64,000 nt of DNA from Nothopassalora personata (Eukaryota > Ascomycota > Dothideomycetes > Mycosphaerellales > Mycosphaerellaceae). This document shows positions 20,323 through 30,464 of the stretch, piece by piece. The first letter of the stretch is position 1. Every line of letters starts with the position of its first letter. Location: positions 496,001 to 560,000 of the forward strand of contig CM066293.1 in NCBI GenBank assembly GCA_033816765.1. The letters are read 5' to 3'. The notes under the pieces are model-generated. The model worked only from the letters and a program-made list of their open reading frames with translations, did not search any database and was not told where the DNA came from. The position numbers and the translations under genes are program-made.

Positions 20323-22695
20323 ATGGGTTCTATCGACGAAGGCGCACATCTCAATCATGTCCATCCGTCGCTCAAGACGAGCACCATCATCGAAGTCGCG
20401 GACCATGTCTCGCGATTGACGATCGATGATACGAAGACACAGCAACCAAAATGGGTGTACCCGTATCCTACAGAGTTCAAGGTGTCGGAGCATCCCATCG
20501 ATGAAGTGAAGGCCTTGAAGGTGTTGTTATATGCTCATGAGCAAATGCGAAAAAACGACTGCTGACTACGACATTAGGTCGCTGTGATTGGCGGCGGTCT
20601 AGCTGGCATCACAGCTGGAATCCTGTTGCGGGAGAAGGTGCCCGGTATTGATCTCACAATCCTTGAGAAGAACGCTGATTTTGGTGGAACGTAAGTGTCG
20701 GAGGGCGCAAGGCATTTTCGACATGAGAATCGATATCTCGTCTCGTCCGTTGCTCAGCATAAGCCACGAAGTCATCGCCCCGTGGTACTCGAGCACAGCT
20801 AACACCATTCCGTGGGCTAGGTGGTATGAGAACCAGTACCCAGGTGTTAGGTGGGTCAATGTTGATGCGGACCTGTTCGGCCTTCACTGACAGTGAGGAA
20901 GATGCGATGTTCCAGCACATGTCTACCAATCCACGTTCTCGCCAAACACGCAATGGAGTGAAGAATATGCCCAAGGCCATGACATTCTAGCCTATTGGCA
21001 GTCTGTCGCAAGGAAATACGATCTCTACAAGAACACTCGCTTCAAGGCAAAGGTTCTCGGCGCCCACTGGGACGATCAGCGTGCACAGTGGAGGGTTCAG
21101 ATCGAGGATCTCGGCACCCACACGAGAAGTGCTGAGCATTATGACTTTTTGCTGACAGCTATTGGGCATTTCAACGATTGGAAGCTCCCCGACTATCCTG
21201 GCATTAACGAGTACCAAGGTCATCTGCGTCACTCCTCGAATTGGGATCCTGAATTTGATCCTGTTGGCAAGCGCATCGCTACGATAGGCAACGGCGCATC
21301 AGGTATACAGGTGACCGCCGAGCTGCAGAAGTTAGCAGCGCATGTGGACCATTATGCGAGGAATAAGACATGGATCGCTGGCTCGTACGTATGGCTCTAG
21401 CACCCCGAGGCAATTTGCTGTGGCTCATCTTCGTACAGCTTCAATCCGGCGGCGAAGGATAGGCAGCAGACACCTATTGCCATTCCCGCAGAGCAGCGTG
21501 AGGCATTCAAGGATCCTCAGACGTACCTCAAGTTCCGAAAGGATCTCGAGAACAACTTCTTCCGAGGCTTTGATGTGCAGCTGATCGAATCTCAGGCCAG
21601 CAAAGAGGCCACGAAGAACTTCATCGAGCTGATGAGGAAGCGACTGACCGGCAAGCCAGAATTGCTGGACAGTTTAGTGCCAGACTTCCCACCTCATTGT
21701 CGTCGACTGACCCCAGGACCGGGCTATCTCGAAGCCCTGACAGCTGAGAACCTTTCGTTGATTCAGACACCAATCGAGCGGTATGTAACATCAAGGTCTG
21801 GAGTCAGATCATGGTTCGCATTGCTGACGTATGTGGCAGGTTTACTGCTGACGGAATTGTGACGGTGGACGGAGTACATCGCCCGGTAGATGCTGTGATC
21901 TGCTCAACAGGAGCTAACGTCAATTACGCCCCGCCTTTTCCTATCACGTCTGGGGACCTTGACCTATCAAGAGACTGGCGACCGGATGGCAAGTTCGGAT
22001 GGCCTTATTCGTATCTCGGAATCAGCACACCAGGTGAGCGCGACGAGACCGTACATCGATCGGCGAAGATGAGCTAAAAGAATCTGGCTTACAGGGTTCT
22101 ACAATCTCGCGTATTTGCTCGGTAAGGAGAACTCGCTGTTTGGTGATTCGAACAATGGGCTTGTTGGCTTACAATGATATTCAGGACCGAATCCGGCTGG
22201 GCCATCAGGCACTGTTCCTCATGCCGTCGAAACGCAAATCACCTACGTGGCGAAGATGCTGCGCAAGATCTCGTCGCAGCGCATACGAACCATAACGCCA
22301 CTGAAGTCTGCGACCGATGACTTCGTGGCCTATGCCGATGCCTTCTTCCCTCGGATGAACATTTCGTTGAAATGCTCATCCTGGTCGAATGGTGGACGTC
22401 CTGGAGCTCGCATTCATGGTCATTGGCCCGGAAGTGGTGCTCACTGTACCCACGTCAGACGCGAACCACGATGGGAAGATTTCGGTAAGGCCTCGCGCCA
22501 TGCTCTCATGACACGCGGCTCTGCTGATTGACAGTTGTAGAATACACGTACGATCGGCCCGAAAACCGGTTCGCGTACTTTGGGAACGGCCAGACACAGA
22601 AGGAATTGGATCCAAACAGCGATATGACACCGTATCTCAGACTGGATGGCGAGAATGACCTCAGAGACCTACACGAGCGGTGGTGGGACCTTTAG
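20323..22695 (+). CDS. Baeyer-Villiger (flavin) monooxygenase
   Basis: Nine exons: 20323-20520, 20578-20690, 20821-20850, 20902-21384, 21439-21780, 21840-22033, 22095-22121, 22185-22484 and 22541-22695, giving about 613 residues. The enzyme uses FAD and NADPH to insert oxygen next to a carbonyl, making esters or lactones. FAD site GGGLAG lies near 72-77, the motif GGTWYENQYPGVRCD spans exons 2 to 4, and the BVMO fingerprint is YQGHLRHSSNWD (Phe to Tyr; terminal Asp instead of Pro). The NADPH Rossmann motif is GNGASG, and the late motif NGGRPGARIHGHWPG is intact. Introns are 51-63 bp except the second (130 bp). Exons 3 (30 bp) and 7 (27 bp) are very small; all junction phases agree. The first donor, GTGTTG, is weak. 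No stops interrupt the spliced frame. Confidence 0.9.
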
Positions 22696-23609
22696 CTGAA
22701 TGTCACTTTCTTAAGTGAATATTGTCCAGCAAGCGTGGTCGTGATAGAGTGAGACTATACAAGGAGTGCCCTTGAGTCGGAAGCTGTCACCGCGAAGCTC
22801 TTTGCAGGACCTTAAGTCAGTGAGAATCGTCTCTGTAAATATGATATGGCCAGTCCCGAGGATTGATTGGCCAGATTCCAGACTTGTGTTGCTGGCCGGT
22901 CTCATGGTCATACGGCAGGCTTCAGACGCAAATCGTCTTCGTCACGTCGGTTACAGGCTCTTTGAAGTCGTTGATCTTGAAGTGAGGTTGCACGACAGCA
23001 GAAGATCCTCGGAGTTCCCTGAGATGGAGTGCATTCGCCCTGCTGAGAGCTCGGCCATGGCTTGATCGGCCTTCCGCTCAGGCCCTCGGCCTCCAACACC
23101 ACCCAGTCCGCGGAATGTTCTTAGCGGCCGCACTTCCCCCACGGTGTCGTCGATCTGCCGTACTGCTACTAGATTGCTTGTTACATGCTCCGCGATCGAA
23201 CAAATAATTGTTTTCGTTCCACCAACGCATCGTCTAACGCCGGCCGTCCAGCAGCAGGACTCCAAGCTGCCTCGAGGATCTAAGCCCATCCATCCTAGTG
23301 TAGTTCCTCGCCCACCTGGGAACCTTCAGCACCAGCTCAATGCACCTCCGATTGTTATAAACAGGGGCCCTCCGTCTTCTCTCCCCCAGCAGGTGAAAAG
23401 TAGCGCATGGCTTGCGAGGTACATACTTCACAAGCGGCCGCAAGTCGCATTTGCGTGCGGCTAATATGCCACGTGCTGTATACTGGCTTGAGCTCTGCAA
23501 CGAGGGCTTTATGGCCTGCGTCGACTGCGCTTCTTCGGAGCGACACTTTTACTTGCTTCTTCCACCTTATACTATCGGACACAACACGCGTTGTTTGAAT
23601 CAATACCAC
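22696..23609. other. Intergenic, no gene recognised
   Basis: 914 bp from the monooxygenase stop to the edge of the RIP-altered repeat. Several short frames on both strands, none with recognisable features. Confidence 0.4.
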
Positions 23610-24667
23610 TGTTGATTAAAATAGCATCCTTTTGTCCTACTAATTGGTGTAATACGCGGCTCAAGGTGTCGCGAAATATAGCCGTAGCGGCTTCCGAGAC
23701 ACTACATGGCACTACGATATTGGAGCGCACTATATATCGCGTCATGGTAAGTTGATTAGTGTCACTTGAGTTGGGCTCATGTACTAGGGTACGTACACAA
23801 TTGACCTTGCCGCCCCCCTATCTACTACTATCGTTAGCCCTATAACCTTGTTACCGCTCTAGGCTATATTAGGTGTAGTTAAACCTTACTATCGTTATGA
23901 TAGTCGTTAATAGTATTACTATTACTATTTATACTCTAGGACCTTATTTTATATCTATAACTATAGAGTTCTTATAACGCCCTACTACTAGTAAGTAAAC
24001 TTATACTATTCTTATATACCTAGTAAACTCCTCTTTAGTAGGTTACGCTAAGACTATACTATATTACCTACTATATACTTTAGCGCTATACTATAGTATT
24101 ATAAGAACCGTAAGGCTATAAGGGGATATCGTAATATATAGCACGCCTACGATCTTCTAATCGTAGATAAACTAAAGCTTACTTTCTTCTATAGACGCTA
24201 TACGCGTCTCCTAGTAGTATACGTATACGCGTTACGTACGGTATACTAAGCCGGGCATAGCCGTATTATATATAAGGGTTAGCTATAGGCTACCCTTACA
24301 AGTATATACTAATTCTTAATTAATAGTAGTCTAAGGAGGTAAGAAGAATCCTTAGACTAAAGCAATATATAAGCTAACTAGTATTCTAAGTAAGAGTATA
24401 AGGCTTAGTATAATCTAGTAACATTATAAGACTAAAAGACTAAGTTTAATTAGGTTTATTCTCAGGCTAATAGGATATTAAGAGAGAGAGTAATAAAGTA
24501 ATAGTAGCTAGCTTATATTATAAGGACTTAAGTAGTAGTAAGGTAGAGGTTAGATTATAGTATATTTAAGATAGTAAAATTAAATAGTAAGTTTAATACC
24601 TTAGAATTATAAAGGATTCTTAGCGTTCCTAAGTTTATAGTAGATTTATAGGTCTCTATAAGTAGTT

Positions 24668-24731
24668 TAAGTAGTCTAAGTAGTCTAAGTAGTCTAAGTA
24701 GTATAAGTAGTCTAAGTACGAGTAGTCTAAG
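24668..24731. repeat. Tandem 9-bp repeat (TAAGTAGTC)
   Basis: About seven imperfect head-to-tail units of TAAGTAGTC inside the Copia relic, probably a microsatellite that RIP has recoloured. Too regular and without spacers to be a CRISPR array. Confidence 0.7.
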
Positions 24732-25795
24732 TGTTTAGATAGAATTAATTACGTATTTCTACCTATAATTCTAGATTCCTAGAGTCTATAGAAATTATTC
24801 TATAATACGCTATATCTATATAGAAATATTAACTAAGCCTCTAGAGAGCTACATTATATTAGTCTTATTTAAGAAATTATATTAGTAAGTACTTAGTAAG
24901 ACTCTCTAGCTAGTTATAATACTATAACTAGACGTCTACTAAATAATTACCTTACTATTACGCAATATTAATAACCTAATAGACGAGTACTATAATACTT
25001 TACTATAGCTTATTAACTATGTAATTAGCTTATATTATCCTTAGTACATACTATAAATGTAATACTAGTACTAATTATAATCTTAACTTTATAAGATACG
25101 TTAATACCTTATAGTATTACGTTATAGGAAGTCAATTAGTGTACTAAATTTAGGCTTATATAGTAGGTATTTTAAAAGTAAGTAGTATATTATATATATT
25201 TATCTAAGATTTAAGGTTAATATAAATTAAAAGGCTATAGGTAACTATTTAAAGTTATCTATTTCTTAGTAGTAGATACCTTAGATTTAATAGACTATAG
25301 TCTAATTACACTTTAATTGTAATATATAGGCTAATAATATTATAGCGTACTACTTAACTAGTAGCTTCTATTTTATACTAGCTAGTAGTCCCTTGCTAAA
25401 TAAGGTAGGTTACTAGACTATTATTATACTATTATCTACTAAGGCTAAGTATATCTAACTTATACTTAGAGTAAAGGAGATAGTTACTCTAGCTAAGCTA
25501 CTTAAAGAGCTTAGCTATAAGAGTAAGATAAGGCTAGCTATAATCTATAGAGATAATTAAGTAGCTATTTATATTACTTATAGCTCTACTAAGAGTTATA
25601 TTAAGTATATTAATACTTAGTACTACTATGTTTATTAGAAGATAGTAGGTAATTATTACCTAGATTAGGATAGAGGACTAGATTACTAATAGCTTTACTA
25701 AGCTATAAGATTACTTTAAGTATATATAACTTATTTACTTACTTAATATAGTAGACTATAGTTAGGCTATTAAGACGTAGACTAGTATAGGATAA

Positions 25796-26059
25796 TATTA
25801 AGCTATTCTCTATACTATATTTAGCTACTATAAATACACTAGTAATTATACGCTCTTTATATATAGATAAGCGTATTTCTATATAAATAGGCTTAACTAA
25901 TAGGAGTCTGTAAAATACCTTTAACTTTCTTTCTAATACGTATTACACTCGTTAAGGGAGTGACTTAATAGATTATAACGTATGTAGATATATAGGCTTA
26001 GTCAGCCTATTAGCAGCTTATATTTTTCTTTCCTTCGCACTATAGATAGTACTTCAATA
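25796..26059 (+). repeat. Candidate 3' LTR of the Copia relic
   Basis: Starts TATTAAG (RIP form of TGTTAAG) after a purine-rich GTATAGGATAA stretch and ends TTCAATA (RIP form of TTCAACA). 264 bp, and it follows the RNase H domain directly, as a Copia 3' LTR should. No matching 5' copy was recognised. Confidence 0.35.
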
Positions 26060-26185
26060 CATTAGTTATGCTTCATGTCGAGATAGTCAGCTCAAGCGAT
26101 GCGCTCGTAGAAACACTGCACAGACATAGCAGATGATGTTCAAGAGCTCGTGCAGTGACACGGCCTGGTGGCGCCCTTGACGGCA

Positions 26186-26191
26186 TATAAA
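26186..26191 (+). promoter_or_regulatory. TATA box of the HypX-like gene
   Basis: TATAAA lies 87 bp before the ATG at 26273 and 127 bp after the presumed end of the Copia relic, so the whole core promoter fits between repeat and gene. Confidence 0.45.
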
Positions 26192-26272
26192 CCCACGCGC
26201 TCTGGATTTGGTCTGCTGTGCCATGCCTCCTTTCTAGGATACATACATTGCTCGGGACAATACGACTCGAAG

Positions 26273-28498
26273 ATGAAGATCCTCTTTCTTTGTACTGCAC
26301 ATAACTCCCTTTCACAGCGTCTGTACCTGGCGATCTCCAGCACCCACGATGTCAGCATCGAGTTTGCGTTGTCCAATGAGCTTATGGTCACTGCCGTTGC
26401 TCTGTTCGAACCAGACCTGATCATCTGCCCCTTCTTGACGACTCTGGTTCCAAAGGAGATCTATGAAGAGTACATGACCCTTATCATACATCCTGGACCA
26501 CCAGGCGACGCTGGACCAAGTGCTCTTGACTGGCTACTGATGGGAGATGACGGAGCCACAGAAGATGCAGAAGAGCTACTGAGGAAGCTTGATGCTGAGC
26601 CTTGCTCGCGTGGACGATCGCACTGGGGAATCACGGTTCTTCAGGCTATTGAGGAGTTTGATGCAGGTCCAGTCTGGGCCTTCGAACAGTTCGAGCTTGA
26701 TATTGATCAAGCCGGACTCACGAAATCCGAACTTTATCGAGGACCGATCACGCAGTCGGCAGTCACCGCTACGCTGACAGCCATCTCGCGCATTCAGGCT
26801 GCTGGTAGGACACAGACTCAAGATAGAACATCCCCCAAACAGCACTTTTCTCCCGCTTTGAAGGCCGATGCGAGCTATGGTCAGCGTTCTGTCGTCAGCA
26901 ATATGCCTTTCCAAGGAGGCAAGCTTCATCACCGACCTCTCCTCAAGGCGGCGCAGAGACATTTTGATGTTACGAGACACACTGCGCAGCAGATTTCTCG
27001 GCGTCTCCGCTGTGGTGACTCGCAGCCTGGGGTCCTAAGCAAAGCCTTTGGCATCAACCTTTACCTATATGGCGGCATCCTCGATGACAATACCGATGGC
27101 CGTCTCCCAACCACGGTTGGCAAGCTCCCTTCGCCCATACTCGGGTTCCGCAACGAAGCGGTCTGTATATCGACTACCGATGGCAAGGGCGTTTGGGTCA
27201 CTCACGTCCGCCGCCTGAAAGCCAAGGCCGACAAAGCCTTGTGGCCCAAAGTCCCTGCTACATCTGGACTGATGCAACTTGGACTCATCAATGCTCATGA
27301 TATCCATGCACTGCACTGGCCTCTTGTCCTTGACTGGAGGCTATCTTCTGCCAGGACTTTCCAGGAAGTCTGGGTCGACTGGTCCGTTGACGACAAGCTC
27401 AACAAGACTGCCTATTTGTACTTCGACTTCTACAACGGCGCCACGGCCACTGAGCAGTGCTCCCAACTCATCGAGGCTATGGACTTCATAGTGTCCGAGT
27501 CGACTAAAGAAAGTCCGGTCCAGGCTGTCGTACTGATGGGAGGCTCGTACTTCAGCAATGGCATCGCCCTCAACGTCATCGAAGCTGCTGAGGATCCTGC
27601 CATGGAGTCATGGCTCAACATCAACCGTATCGATGATGTGGTACACTACCTTCTGCATGAGTTCCCAGCTCGGAACATAATCACTGTTGCAGCCATCAGG
27701 GGCAACGCGGCAGCCGGCGGAGTTGCACTCGCAACAGCTTGTGACATCGTCGTTGCTGGCTCCAGCATAGTACTCAACCCTGCCTATCGCGCTGTTGGCC
27801 TCTACGGCTCCGAGTATCACACTCTGTCATACTACGGACGCTGCGGCAAGGCCAATGCAGAGAAGATCCTGACCTCCATGATGCCTCTCAGTCCATTTCA
27901 AGCTCAAGCCATCGGCCTTGTCGACTATGTCTTCCCGGGCACTGGTACTGTTCTCGAAGACTACATCAAGACCCACATCGCCTATCTCCTCAAGCCTGGC
28001 ATCCTCACCCGCGGCTTGTGGAAGAAGAGCGTCGACTTGTCGCCAGCAGCTCTGGCTCGTGCCCGAGCAAATGAGCTTGGCGAAATGAGTCTCGACTTCT
28101 GGAGTGCTCGTTCAGTGCGATACCATACCCGACGCTTCGACTTCGTCCGCAAGGTCAGGCCGACTAAGACTCCTCTGCGCTTCGCTATTCATCGGAGACA
28201 ACTCGACGATACCCAAAGAGACGAGGAAGAGACAGAAGACTTTGACAGTGTGGAGCATTTCCAGAAACTTGCGGAAGACCAGCTTATTGCAAGTATGCGC
28301 AAGAGGCTCGCCGCTGATGTTGAAGAGGCTATGGCACAGCGAGATGAGAAATCTAGGTGCGAGTCCATTAGGCTTGACAGGAAGACCGAGACCGTGTTCC
28401 CGTGTTACTACAAGCCGACTCTAGAAGATGTTCCTACGCCACCAGAGTCGCAATTGTCGCTGCTGGAAACGCCTGACGAGGTGGCGACCCTGTCGTAG
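26273..28498 (+). CDS. hypX: HypX/HoxX-like protein: formyltransferase fused to enoyl-CoA hydratase domain
   Basis: An intronless gene for 741 residues. In bacteria HypX makes the CO ligand for [NiFe]-hydrogenase under oxygen: the N-terminal domain moves a formyl group from formyl-tetrahydrofolate to CoA, and the crotonase domain releases CO. Here residues 1-180 form the formyltransferase part: MKILFLCTAHNSLSQRL at the start, IIHPGPPGDAGPSALDW at 71-87 (His73) and EEFDAGPVW at 127-135 (Asp130). A linker rich in polar residues follows to about 230. A C-terminal formyltransferase-like piece (HHRPLLKAAQRHFD, AFGINLYLYGG) leads into the crotonase domain at about 380-600, with IRGNAAAGGVALATACDI near 475 and NPAYRAVGLYGSEYHTL near 500. 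The tail is charged. No hydrogenase gene is nearby and fungi lack [NiFe]-hydrogenase, so the role is unknown. Bacterial origin is inferred. An upstream GTG extension is ignored. Confidence 0.85.
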   Translation: MKILFLCTAHNSLSQRLYLAISSTHDVSIEFALSNELMVTAVALFEPDLIICPFLTTLVPKEIYEEYMTLIIHPGPPGDAGPSALDWLLMGDDGATEDAEELLRKLDAEPCSRGRSHWGITVLQAIEEFDAGPVWAFEQFELDIDQAGLTKSELYRGPITQSAVTATLTAISRIQAAGRTQTQDRTSPKQHFSPALKADASYGQRSVVSNMPFQGGKLHHRPLLKAAQRHFDVTRHTAQQISRRLRCGDSQPGVLSKAFGINLYLYGGILDDNTDGRLPTTVGKLPSPILGFRNEAVCISTTDGKGVWVTHVRRLKAKADKALWPKVPATSGLMQLGLINAHDIHALHWPLVLDWRLSSARTFQEVWVDWSVDDKLNKTAYLYFDFYNGATATEQCSQLIEAMDFIVSESTKESPVQAVVLMGGSYFSNGIALNVIEAAEDPAMESWLNINRIDDVVHYLLHEFPARNIITVAAIRGNAAAGGVALATACDIVVAGSSIVLNPAYRAVGLYGSEYHTLSYYGRCGKANAEKILTSMMPLSPFQAQAIGLVDYVFPGTGTVLEDYIKTHIAYLLKPGILTRGLWKKSVDLSPAALARARANELGEMSLDFWSARSVRYHTRRFDFVRKVRPTKTPLRFAIHRRQLDDTQRDEEETEDFDSVEHFQKLAEDQLIASMRKRLAADVEEAMAQRDEKSRCESIRLDRKTETVFPCYYKPTLEDVPTPPESQLSLLETPDEVATLS

Positions 28499-28532
28499 CA
28501 TATGATTTGTGGCATTCTTGCAGCAGATAGGT

Positions 28533-28869
28533 CCATTGAAGCCATCACCGTCGATCAATACCATAGCAAAGTTGTTGGATCCCTGTATGTAGGCTTAGCA
28601 GTGACTCCCGCTGAGTACTCACCAACAGCACGACGCACCATGGCCTGCTTGGGCTGCGCCAGACTCATCTCCAGGTCTTTGACCTTGGTCTGGTGCATAC
28701 GTCTCGAGGCCACTGCATCCTCGTAGTCATCACTGAGCTGCGCATGTCTCGTCTTTAGGTTTTCGTAGGCTTTAATCAGTTCTTTCACTAGGGCGTTGCG
28801 GTCCTCGTCCGACTTGCGAAACGCATCGAGCCTTGCGGCATAAGACGAGGTCGTGATGCTGCCGTTCAT
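28533..28869 (-). pseudogene. 5' relic of a CCCH zinc-finger protein gene (LIDGDG family)
   Basis: An ATG at 28869 opens about 90 codons of coiled-coil sequence: YAARLDAFRKSDEDRNALV, then KELIKAYENLKTRHAQL and DDYEDAVASRRMHQTKV. This is the N-terminal helix of fungal CCCH zinc-finger proteins with an LIDGDG domain. After a GTGAGT donor and a CATACAG acceptor comes NNFAMVLIDGDGF in a different phase, then homology stops. The LIDGDG domain and the zinc fingers (normally several hundred residues) are gone; what follows is antisense to the end of the HypX-like gene. So it is a truncated, frame-broken copy whose break point lies at the 3' edge of the HypX-like gene. Confidence 0.6.
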
Positions 28870-29142
28870 GGTGGCGGCAGGCCTTGCCAATGTGAGGTGT
28901 GGCAGGCGCGAAGAGACGATCGATCTATCTGTTGATTGAGTGACTGATCCATGAACCTCACTGACGACTTCGTCCTTCAGAGAGTAGTATCTGTTCAGCA
29001 GAATCTGCTAAATTAGTTTCGTAGATGTAGTAGGTAAGGGTCCGAAAGTGGCAAACAGAAAGCATCTTTTATCGCCTGCAGGCTTATAACTGGCACTAGT
29101 CCTTTAACCATATATGCAAACGGAGAATCAAGAATACACCTC

Positions 29143-29714
29143 TCACACCAAAGCCTCAAGAATACCACCCTCAGCAAAATCGCCGTCCGTACCAGTATTC
29201 ATCTCATTGTCAGGACAAACGAGACGGCTGTTATACGAAGAGTCGAGGATAGTGATATTTCCATACCCATGCCCAATATTGGCACCTGAAGTCGTCTGTC
29301 CACTCCAGTGCCTCCACACCGGCTCATTATTCAGCATCTGCCACTTAAAGTTCGTGGCATTGAGCGTACGGCCAGCCCACACAAGCTGTCACTCATCGGC
29401 GAAGATGTACGGCGCGGGCGACCTGGTGACGAGGACTTGGAGTATAATGTCGCCGATAGTCAGGAAGATCAGATCTGGTGCGAGGGAGTCATTGGTATTG
29501 TTGATTTCCCAGATTGGTTGTGTGAGGGTAGAAGACTTGAAGGTTTGGTATGGCCAGAGGCATCCGTACTTGCTAGCTACGTGGTGCTCCATGGGATCAC
29601 TGATACATTGGTATCACAGGTGGTATCGGACCTTGGCTCAAAGTGGCCTAGAGGCCTTGCGAAGGCCGGAAGTAAAATCACAATGACAGTAGTAGCTATC
29701 TGGCGAATCATCAT
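29143..29714 (-). pseudogene. Broken gene for a secreted protein of unknown family
   Basis: The frame starts at an ATG at 29714 with a signal peptide (MMIRQIATTVIVILLPAFA). It goes on through CDTNVSVIPWSTT, then meets a TAG where Trp would fit, a one-base frameshift soon after, then a second frame reading PIWEINNTNDSLAPDLIFLT and SPAPYIFADE. A TGA follows, and the same frame resumes as VWAGRTLNATNFKWQMLNNE and SGANIGHGYGNITILDSSYN to a stop at 29143. Three lesions make it non-functional; the TGG-to-TAG change is what RIP leakage from the nearby repeat would cause. I do not recognise the family; the conserved-looking blocks suggest a secreted fungal protein of about 190 residues. Confidence 0.55.
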
Positions 29715-30464
29715 GAAGTGGGTGCAGAGAGCGATCGACTTGGTATGCCATTATGCTGCCCCAGCATTGATGTCAGTACTTATACTTCGATGGCTGGGGA
29801 GCTGCCCCGGGTGCGCAAAAGTCACGAAACGCCCATCGACCAGTGGTTTCCGTCGTGCTCAAGGTGATATCACGGAATGCCGCACGGACAACGTCCAATC
29901 CGCTCTTCCTTATGTGATACAACTCCTATGGTCGAGAAGAGATAGGTTGCCGAGTAGGATGCGTGTATGCTTTGCAATACCGCGCAAGGCTTTCCAATCT
30001 TGGCACTCACAGCGCTGACCCTACTCAATCGCCAGTCACGTGCCAACACGGAGATTGTGGCTCGTCGGAGGCCTGACTGTGAACCAAGTCGGGGCGGCTC
30101 CATGGTAACAGGCGCTGCCGTTCGACTGCGTGCTGATGCATGGCCTAACCTTCCATCATTCAGGGCCCTGGAGTCTCGGGCACCTGTGGGAGCAGCCCGG
30201 TCGAAGGATCGCGGCACAGAAACGGATGTTCCCAGGGCTTCGACTCAAATGCTTTCGCTCTTTCATGCCCTTGGGCAGCGCCATAACTTACAAAGATCTC
30301 TCGAGCGAGCCCAGCCGCTCGCTCTGCCCCGGGATATATGGTATAAAGCGCCCCGTCTATTGTGTAACCAAAGGAAAGCCTGCTCATACTTCACCTTCGT
30401 AGCTTCTCCTCAGCTCTTGCTCGCCTTCTTGTTCCCACATCGGCTTCCCTCTTTCAACTCTTCT
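29715..30464. other. Intergenic, no gene recognised
   Basis: 750 bp with long but featureless overlapping frames (for example 29967-30569 forward, which runs into the transporter gene antisense). Confidence 0.4.

Larger units (their letters stand above)
23610..26059 (+). mobile_element. RIP-degraded Ty1/Copia retrotransposon
   Basis: About 2.45 kb of very TpA-rich DNA with stop codons throughout. From about 25360 to 25730 the plus strand still reads as the Copia RNase H region: a STKAKYI block (from STEAEY), KEIVTLAKLLKEL, IIYRDN (from YCDN) followed by a TAG in place of Gln, VAIY, then SYIKYI (from KHID). The left edge TGTTGATT at 23610 looks like a Copia LTR start and the right edge TTCAATA (from TTCAACA) like an LTR end. 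I could not pair the LTRs or find a target duplication, so the edges are approximate. At 2.45 kb the element is also much shorter than a full Copia element. It ends 213 bp before the HypX-like ATG. Confidence 0.7.

Noticed and set aside
24668..24731. Regular short repeats reminiscent of a CRISPR array
   Set aside because: Unit of 9 bp without spacers in a eukaryotic, RIP-altered retroelement; a microsatellite.
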